Positions 61,401-64,000 of a DNA stretch of 64,000 bases are shown piece after piece. Within the stretch, counting starts at the first letter, position 1; every line of letters starts with the position of its first letter. This stretch comes from Berghia stephanieae (lineage: Eukaryota > Mollusca > Gastropoda > Nudibranchia > Aeolidiidae), in NCBI GenBank assembly GCA_034508935.3, contig CM067448.1, positions 53,292,139 through 53,356,138 on the forward strand. The letters run 5' to 3'. A program made the position numbers and the translations under genes. The notes under the pieces are model-generated. The model searched no databases and was not told the DNA's origin. It worked only from the letters and a program-made list of their open reading frames with translations.

Positions 61401-63539
61401 TCAAAGAGACCTACACAGCTCTGTAGCTGGAGACAAAAATTTGTGTTTCTACAAATTTTTCAGGACGGGTCTGCAGTAACATGGATGTACTGTCAATATA
61501 TTTCAAAAACTTTACACCAACCTGTCCATTGGAATCATTGAGATAACGCACAACCATAGGCAAAATGTACTGAGGTACGGCACTTGCGAATACTTCTCGG
61601 TTCTCTTGGCAATAGACTGCAATATGGGGAACTTGCTCCATCAGCTCAGATCGGACAGAGGGCTCTGTGAATTTAAAACGGACGAATCACCAAGTTGGTC
61701 AACAAGAAATGCAAATAATGCCCTTTATACTTCCACCATATCTGTGTAAATGTAAATTAAGGGCGTTATCCTATCCATTTCAGCTGTACACAGGTTATAT
61801 ATTTTGGCCATCAAATTATGAAGTACAATTTAGACACTTTGATAATATTCAAACTCGGGTGGATGGGAGAGAAAAAAACATTTACCTTATTGTCAAGTAT
61901 TGGGTATCATTTTAAAGGTCACAAAATAAGCTATATTTTCGTACAAGTTTTGAAATAGGTTTTTGTCCTAAAAAGTAGGATTGATGGCAAGTACAATAAA
62001 TTGATAGTCTACCAAGTTTGGTGAAAATTTGGCAGAGATCTTCACTAATTGTCTATTGATGGAACATGCATAAATAAAATGTATCCATAGCTGAACAAGT
62101 TTTTACAATTTAAAAAATGATCATCTTTTACTTCAATCAGGAATGAAGAATGAAAATTTCAAAAAAAATATAAAAAAAAAAAATAAAAAAAAAATTCACC
62201 CAACACCTAGACTATTGACAGCCACTTTTCAAGTGCCTAATACATTGGGAATTAACATGCACCCCTGTCAGTAGGTACTTGGTAAACGCCCATTTGGCAC
62301 CAGCAGGGAGCGATTAAAAGGGCTAGTGGCTGTGACCGATTTTTTGACTTTGAGTGATGGTCTCAGAAAAGTTCCATAGATTTTGTTTATGATGATTTAA
62401 TGATTGATGTCTTATTTTCTTCAGGAGAAATTACTCTATCGTTTGGTGTAGTTTATTTTAAAATCAATGACAATTTAGTATAACTTTGATTATGGATAAA
62501 ATAGGTATATTAGCTTTGGATAATTAAAAGATTAGAACTTGGTAATCAAAATTTCATGCTGGCTCGTTATTTAACATCTTAACTTTATATAAAATTAAAT
62601 TCAGGCAAAGTTGTATACCGCATCCATGAATCGTTCAGCAAAATCCTTACTCAATATTAGCGGCCATTTTAGACCAATTTTGAATCAAATGGTGGTTACT
62701 ACGAAATGCAACACTTTTCAGGTCACAAAGTCCGTCAGTAAATAACAAAGGCAAATAGAAGACCATTTTCAGCCTTTAAACTAACATAACTTTCTTCTGC
62801 TTATCTGATTTCACAATTTGGTATCATTAGAATCGTGTTGAAAAGCACTTTAAAATGATATAGGTTTCATTGAGCTCAATCCAATTTGAATTTTTACCAA
62901 GTACCTACTGTCAGTCAAAATTCTTAAACATGAAAATGTGAAAGTGAACAGATCAATCTTACGGGATCTTCGATAGTCTGGCCATGGCCTCCAACACGGC
63001 CATGCAGTCATCATCTTGGTCATGTACATTTCGAAGTGTGTCCAAAAGACTTCTGGCAGCATTTGTCTGAGAGAGAAGAGAAATAGGTACAATGAAACAT
63101 CCTATCTCTTTAGTACTGGAAGAGCTGCAATTAACAGTGATTTATGATTCAGCAGAATCAAGGCAAGATTTCAATTCAAAATGGTTCGGAAATGCAAAAA
63201 TACCTCAGGAAACCATGAGTTGGTTAATGATGGAGGCAAATGAGTACATATATATTCAGCTTACTTTTCTGATTATCTGGGTTCCCGTTTACTACAGATT
63301 AGAATCGTGTTGAAGTTGAAAAGCCATCATCAATCAATGAGGGCGAAAATATTTTTTAAAACAATATTTCCCCACAAGTAAAAATTCATCTGAAGTTTAA
63401 AATGAAAATAAACGGAAAGTTCAGGCAACACTGCGAGCAACTTACCTGTTAAACATATTGTCACTGACCAAGTATCTTTCCAACTTTTGGAGGGGCGTAA
63501 GATCCTCAATTTCGCCAAGTCCGCCATCAAAACCATATC
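35927..63539 (-). CDS. PPP4R1: Serine/threonine-protein phosphatase 4 regulatory subunit 1 (PPP4R1), 5'-incomplete
   Basis: HEAT-repeat scaffold that binds the PP4 catalytic subunit and directs its dephosphorylation of targets; in vertebrates it is linked to NF-kappaB control. At least 17 exons run on the minus strand: 63446-63539, 62963-63066, 61522-61664, 60853-60999, 54650-54754, 53917-53982, 52111-52269, 49384-49498, 47610-48814, 45936-46015, 43557-43742, 40748-40909, 39230-39330, 38582-38702, 37436-37551, 36929-37089 and 36029-36168. Translations match the human protein as recalled over both HEAT blocks, for example VWGVRKACAECFM and DPSRAQTVDG. A long acidic linker separates the blocks. 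The extreme N-terminus lies outside the window. About seven small frame breaks fall in exons 2, 8 and 9; the rest join in phase, which argues for sequence error in a live gene. Confidence 0.92.
36029..36168 (-). CDS. PPP4R1: PPP4R1 exon 17, C-terminal
   Basis: (E)YFTSQSNPHHSDLVETLHE then LRKDKDKDVRYFSSQQ and TKTDLSQHHQT, aligned to human DRDSDVKYFASIHPASTK. A strong donor GTAAGTAT follows at 36027-36028. Without splicing the frame stays open to a stop at 35927, adding 34 residues. Confidence 0.88.
36737..36912. repeat. PPP4R1: GA microsatellite beside PPP4R1 exon 16
   Basis: About 175 bases of GA with two AAG interruptions, in the intron 3' of exon 16. It appears as a CT tract in the transcript. 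Ser-Leu and Arg-Glu frames are repeat-derived. Confidence 0.95.
36929..37089 (-). CDS. PPP4R1: PPP4R1 exon 16
   Basis: FAQLCYVILEEDSLPPEAFA then RNLLPSLLALSKDSVANVRL and CLARVLSERITPL. The donor GTACGT at 36927-36928 is followed within about 17 bases by a 170-base CT repeat (GA on the plus strand). Confidence 0.92.
37436..37551 (-). CDS. PPP4R1: PPP4R1 exon 15
   Basis: LSSILRRTHFDDEKKLLGSI then CNDLIERFATNNRWLGRQ(T), aligned to human INELVENFGRCPKWSGRQ. Ends in phase 2. Confidence 0.92.
38140..38420 (+). repeat. Mollusc-type repeat, copy 8, diverged
   Basis: Old copy in a PPP4R1 intron. It keeps TTCTAGAATAAT-, ATCATCTGTCTCCCTCTCA and AATATAAGAGGGATAGAAG-like strings. Confidence 0.5.
38582..38702 (-). 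CDS. PPP4R1: PPP4R1 exon 14
   Basis: (E)QLIQICDLFHCAEIVEHI then VPLSLDLCMDKVAQVRTMAL, aligned to human EQLILLLELY...ALNLCADKVSSVR. Acceptor TTTTTCAG, donor GTATGT. Confidence 0.92.
39230..39330 (-). CDS. PPP4R1: PPP4R1 exon 13
   Basis: LLRPNVRILYLSRVQDFMKT then DNTRNWRFREELA, matching human LVTDNSRNWRFRAELAEQ. Ends in phase 2 before GTAAGA. Confidence 0.92.
40021..40224. repeat. 68-base tandem repeat, three units
   Basis: Three units begin ACAGTRAGAATATGAAACAT at 40021, 40089 and 40157 and end GCTGCCAT. The last two are identical by eye and the first has one A/G difference. It lies in the intron between exons 12 and 13. Confidence 0.95.
40287..40581 (+). repeat. Dispersed repeat X, copy 1
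   Basis: Shares AAACTGAAAAGGGAGGAAAAT-like, AACTATCATTGA.ACTCT and CCACCACACATCAAATCTCTC with 43960-44230. Family unknown, both copies intronic. Confidence 0.75.
40748..40909 (-). CDS. PPP4R1: PPP4R1 exon 12
   Basis: 54 codons, WKVRRTLAFSIHELALIVGD onward to VRIGVLKHLYDIFK. Phase 0 both ends. The preceding intron holds the 2.23-kb inverted-repeat transposon. Confidence 0.93.
41018..41050. repeat. TA microsatellite at the left edge of the 2.2-kb transposon
   Basis: About 17 TA units. With the TATATA-GAGA on the other side it looks like one TA-GA compound array split by the insertion. Confidence 0.9.
41051..43280. mobile_element. 2.23-kb DNA transposon with 22-base perfect TIRs and internal GTGACA/TGTCAC array
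   Basis: TGAGCCAAGGTC... at 41051-41072 is the exact reverse complement of 43259-43280, and TATATA flanks both ends. Inside, eight or more modules with GGTGTCA...TGTCAC or GTGACA...GTGTCA strings occur at about 41428, 41611, 41780, 42181, 42522, 42711, 42919 and 43081. From 42181 to 42770 the surrounding sequence repeats with a period near 185 bases. No transposase domain was recognised. A 96-codon minus-strand frame (41557-41847) includes two modules read as LLVT...DTK. Superfamily unassigned. It sits in the intron between PPP4R1 exons 11 and 12. Confidence 0.85.
43285..43407. repeat. GA microsatellite
   Basis: Directly right of the 2.2-kb element, in a PPP4R1 intron. About 60 GA units with a few GGA. 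Confidence 0.95.
43557..43742 (-). CDS. PPP4R1: PPP4R1 exon 11
   Basis: 62 codons, NIVPQLLLENYLGMVDPSRA onward to YETLAQDMQ, the start of the second HEAT block and nearly identical to human in DPSRAQTVD, HCAY.LP and LGR.NWHC. Confidence 0.93.
43960..44230 (+). repeat. Dispersed repeat X, copy 2
   Basis: Direct-orientation relative of 40287-40581 in the next intron upstream. Confidence 0.75.
44445..45775 (+). repeat. Dispersed repeat Y, copy 1 (interrupted by a MITE)
   Basis: Shares AGTAGCAAAATAGA-AGAAACGGCCC, GTTGATTACTGACTA, TTGTTTTGTCTTTGA and CGTACTGTCGGAA...GACAATTGTCGGAAGATTTACAG with 46425-47380. The MITE at 45365-45665 is absent from the other copy, giving its empty site. Confidence 0.8.
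45365..45665. mobile_element. 301-base MITE with CGAATA target duplication
   Basis: Ends are CATGGGTGCAAG and CTTGCACCCATG. CGAATA occurs at 45359-45364 and 45666-45671. The related repeat Y copy 2 lacks this insert and reads ACGAATATTTTT at the same place. Terminal bases resemble the element at 29571-29803. Confidence 0.8.
45936..46015 (-). CDS. PPP4R1: PPP4R1 exon 10
   Basis: Encodes (D)LSPSIGFMDDLPSLLLDD then ATLAQQQ. Phases match exons 9 and 11. Acceptor GATTTCCAG, donor GTAGCT. Confidence 0.85.
46425..47380 (+). repeat. Dispersed repeat Y, copy 2
   Basis: Uninterrupted relative of 44445-45775, ending CGTACTGTCGGAATTCCGACAA. Confidence 0.8.
47403..47459. repeat. Poly-A then poly-G run
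   Basis: A18-like run, AAAGAAAAG, then about 26 G. Run lengths are likely unreliable. Confidence 0.9.
47610..48814 (-). CDS. PPP4R1: PPP4R1 exon 9, long acidic linker
   Basis: About 400 codons of Ser/Asp/Glu-rich, low-complexity sequence expected to be disordered, starting FSIEDYDGHESVG. It contains MSLEELRALSLSERK and, near 48000-48045, NNFLYWRQPLPDVNIDFDL, which matches a conserved motif of the human linker (FHFWRTPLPEIDLDIEL). Four small frame breaks divide it. Its end phase matches exon 10. Confidence 0.82.
48932..49199 (+). repeat. tRNA-derived SINE, copy 2
   Basis: Shares CTTTCGGATCGGAAGGT.CTG, GAGTCCTTGGAAAAGACTCTT and AGCGCTTTGAGCA with 11919-12215; intronic in PPP4R1 between exons 8 and 9. 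Confidence 0.85.
49384..49498 (-). CDS. PPP4R1: PPP4R1 exon 8
   Basis: Begins VRMSAFQHLGPFISTFADSD, like human VRQAAFQSLGPFISTFANP, then passes into the linker. The frame at its end (TIDTLE-S) that joins exon 9 is one base out from the frame at its start. One extra A in the GAAAATGG run would reconcile them. Confidence 0.85.
49886..50421 (+). repeat. Mollusc-type 500-base repeat, copy 9, full length
   Basis: Starts TTTTTAAGGGTTTTACGGCG and ends GGGAGGTCAGGATCCCCACCCAG; a well-preserved copy in the intron between PPP4R1 exons 7 and 8. Confidence 0.9.
50422..52110. other. Intronic DNA without recognised features
   Basis: Intron between PPP4R1 exons 7 and 8. It has a short perfect palindrome-like pair CAGTAATTTCTCTGTACTTC / TTTGTACAGAGAAATATCG near 51610-51650. 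No gene seen. Confidence 0.45.
52111..52269 (-). CDS. PPP4R1: PPP4R1 exon 7
   Basis: 53 codons including LPKFFYLCEDGVWGVRKACA and LFVNLLCDQSRW, one of the most conserved stretches of the family. Phase 0 both ends. Confidence 0.93.
53917..53982 (-). CDS. PPP4R1: PPP4R1 exon 6
   Basis: 22 codons, VCAANFGEVSSVVGVRNCEE then VL, matching human VCAANFGDICSVVG. Phase 0 both ends, acceptor TTCTCAG, donor GTGAGT. Confidence 0.92.
54650..54754 (-). CDS. PPP4R1: PPP4R1 exon 5
   Basis: 35 codons, LMSKMAPLLGKSITERHFLP then RFSEMCTDPLFHVRK. Phase 0 both ends. The 6-kb intron before it holds the A-B-A-C-B duplication. Confidence 0.92.
55467..57052. repeat. Direct repeat A (two copies) with B between
   Basis: A1 55467-56037 and A2 56480-57052 match throughout by eye except in the length of a T run near 56000 and 57010. 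B1 (56035-56477) lies between them and recurs as B2 at 57512-57954. All lie in the intron between PPP4R1 exons 4 and 5. Confidence 0.93.
57053..57511. other. Segment C, present between A2 and B2 only
   Basis: 459 bases found once. A1 passes straight into B1 at a shared AGGA, so C is either an insertion in the second unit or a deletion from the first at that microhomology. No inverted terminal repeats seen. Confidence 0.8.
57512..57954. repeat. Direct repeat B, second copy
   Basis: Matches 56035-56477 by eye, then ends in a poly-C run at 57961-57979. Confidence 0.93.
57980..60852. other. Intronic DNA without recognised genes
   Basis: Intron between PPP4R1 exons 4 and 5. AT-rich, with A and T runs near 58652 and 60481-60530 and loosely recurring CATCACAACAACC / GCTGTGATATG strings near 59280-59720, perhaps a decayed tandem repeat. 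Confidence 0.45.
60853..60999 (-). CDS. PPP4R1: PPP4R1 exon 4
   Basis: 49 codons, VRKTSQAALLVLMEQSLVEK onward to SSDDYRSEAAA, a HEAT repeat pair. Phase 0 at both ends, acceptor CCTCAG, donor GTGAGT. Confidence 0.92.
61522..61664 (-). CDS. PPP4R1: PPP4R1 exon 3
   Basis: Encodes PSVRSELMEQVPHIAVYCQE onward to VVRYLNDSNGQ, close to human TVRAELMEQVPHIALFCQEN and LPIVVRYLADQNNQ. The acceptor is TTCACAG or, two bases on, CAGAG; the donor is CAG/GTTGGT. Confidence 0.9.
61670..62960. other. Intronic DNA without recognised genes
   Basis: Intron between PPP4R1 exons 2 and 3. A block near 61895-62100 (GGGTATCATTTTAAAGG, TCCTAAAAAGTAGGATTGAT, AAATTTGGCAGA) is a diverged relative of repeat A at 55590-55770. 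Confidence 0.5.
62963..63066 (-). CDS. PPP4R1: PPP4R1 exon 2
   Basis: Encodes ARSLLDTLRNVHDQDDDCMA then VLEAMARLSK, like human ARSLLDTLREV...CIAVLERISRL. Good splice sites (CTCTCAG / GTAAGA). The conserved frame is one base out with exon 1 (CAAATG-CTGCC, where ATGGCTGCC would fit) and also fails to join exon 3 cleanly, so two single-base losses in GG pairs are likely. Confidence 0.85.
63446..63539 (-). CDS. PPP4R1: PPP4R1 exon 1 of the window
   Basis: Encodes GYGFDGGLGEIEDLTPLQKL then ERYLVSDNMFN, matching the start of the conserved human region (LTPLGRLDKY...NIFNR). It ends AAC AG before GTAAG. An acceptor CTGAAG precedes it, so a further 5' exon with the start codon is expected beyond the right edge or further right in the window's last 450 bases, where I found none. 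Confidence 0.85.
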
Positions 63540-63544
63540 CTTCA

Positions 63545-64000
63545 GAGTTAAAGAAAATATAAGCATTTTAATGGTACTCGGATATCCTGGTCTGTCTCTT
63601 TGAAACTGTATTAATAAATTAAGTACCTATACTGTGTAATGTAACTGGATAATAATGCTAAAATTAAAGGAAGAAGTAGGAAGATTGCAATAATGTAAGC
63701 TACTATTAGAGAGGCCATGCCTTCAAAGTACAGCACGGCACAAGCAGTGCTTTCACGGTGTATTAAAAAAAAAAAGGACGTGCAGAATAAAGACTAACCT
63801 CGTCACGGCGTGACCTGGCGCCCAACACAAAGAAAAAAAATCCAATCTTGAACTTTACCTTTGACACATTGACATCAACATAATTTCGGCTCGGCTCTCG
63901 AGTATTAACATCCCACAGTACGATGAATAAAAGCAAATCCATGCCAAATCATCCACTTTTCAAGAAATAAAACCTTGATAACTCCTGAGATAGAAAATTT
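63545..64000. other. Upstream intronic or 5' DNA of PPP4R1
   Basis: No start-codon exon could be identified here. A GTCACGGCGTGACC palindrome lies near 63804-63817. Confidence 0.4.

Noticed and set aside
63804-63817. GTCACGGCGTGACC palindrome as a regulatory site
   Set aside because: One short palindrome without a promoter or start exon nearby is not enough to call.

Overview
The window looks like nuclear DNA of an invertebrate animal: AT-rich, intron-bearing, and full of microsatellites and transposable elements. It carries one recognisable host gene. The kind of organism is an inference. Nine or so copies of a roughly 500-base repeat beginning GGTTTTGCGGCGCTTGCAAC resemble the short repeats common in mollusc genomes, so a mollusc is my best guess. 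No bacterial genes, rRNA, classical tRNA or CRISPR array were seen.

Layout. Positions 1-1.9 kb hold an ATT/CAT microsatellite and unassigned DNA. From 1.88 to 11.76 kb lies a GGTAGT/GATGAT-type minisatellite, split by a Ty3/Gypsy-related LTR retrotransposon (3282-10389, minus strand). That element has two 751-base LTRs in which I saw no difference and a GTGAT target duplication. Its integrase lies before its RT/RNase H part. From 11.8 to 16.6 kb come a tRNA-derived SINE, more minisatellite, a 5'-truncated LINE ending in an (AAT)n tail, and a doubtful small minus-strand gene. A second LTR element fills 17007-25577 (minus strand), with two nearly identical 3.3-kb LTRs around only 1.9 kb of interior and a primer site matching tRNA-Pro. 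It sits inside one copy of the 500-base repeat. From 25.6 to 36 kb there are GA/GT microsatellites, decayed minisatellites, many same-direction copies of that repeat and several small inverted-repeat transposons.

From about 36.0 to 63.5 kb the minus strand carries most of the gene for protein phosphatase 4 regulatory subunit 1 (PPP4R1). It has at least 17 exons with canonical splice sites, and the 5' end lies beyond the right edge of the window. HEAT-repeat exons flank one long exon encoding an acidic, low-conservation linker. Most exons join in perfect phase, but exons 2, 8 and 9 carry about seven one- or two-base frame breaks. Where a likely cause can be seen it is a base lost in a short run, which points to assembly error more than to a pseudogene.

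The introns hold further mobile DNA. The most notable is a 2.23-kb element (41051-43280) with 22-base perfect terminal inverted repeats and an internal array of diverged units carrying TGTCAC/GTGACA palindromes. Others are a 301-base MITE with a CGAATA target duplication nested in an older repeat, a 68-base triplicate, and an A-B-A-C-B duplication at 55.5-58.0 kb.
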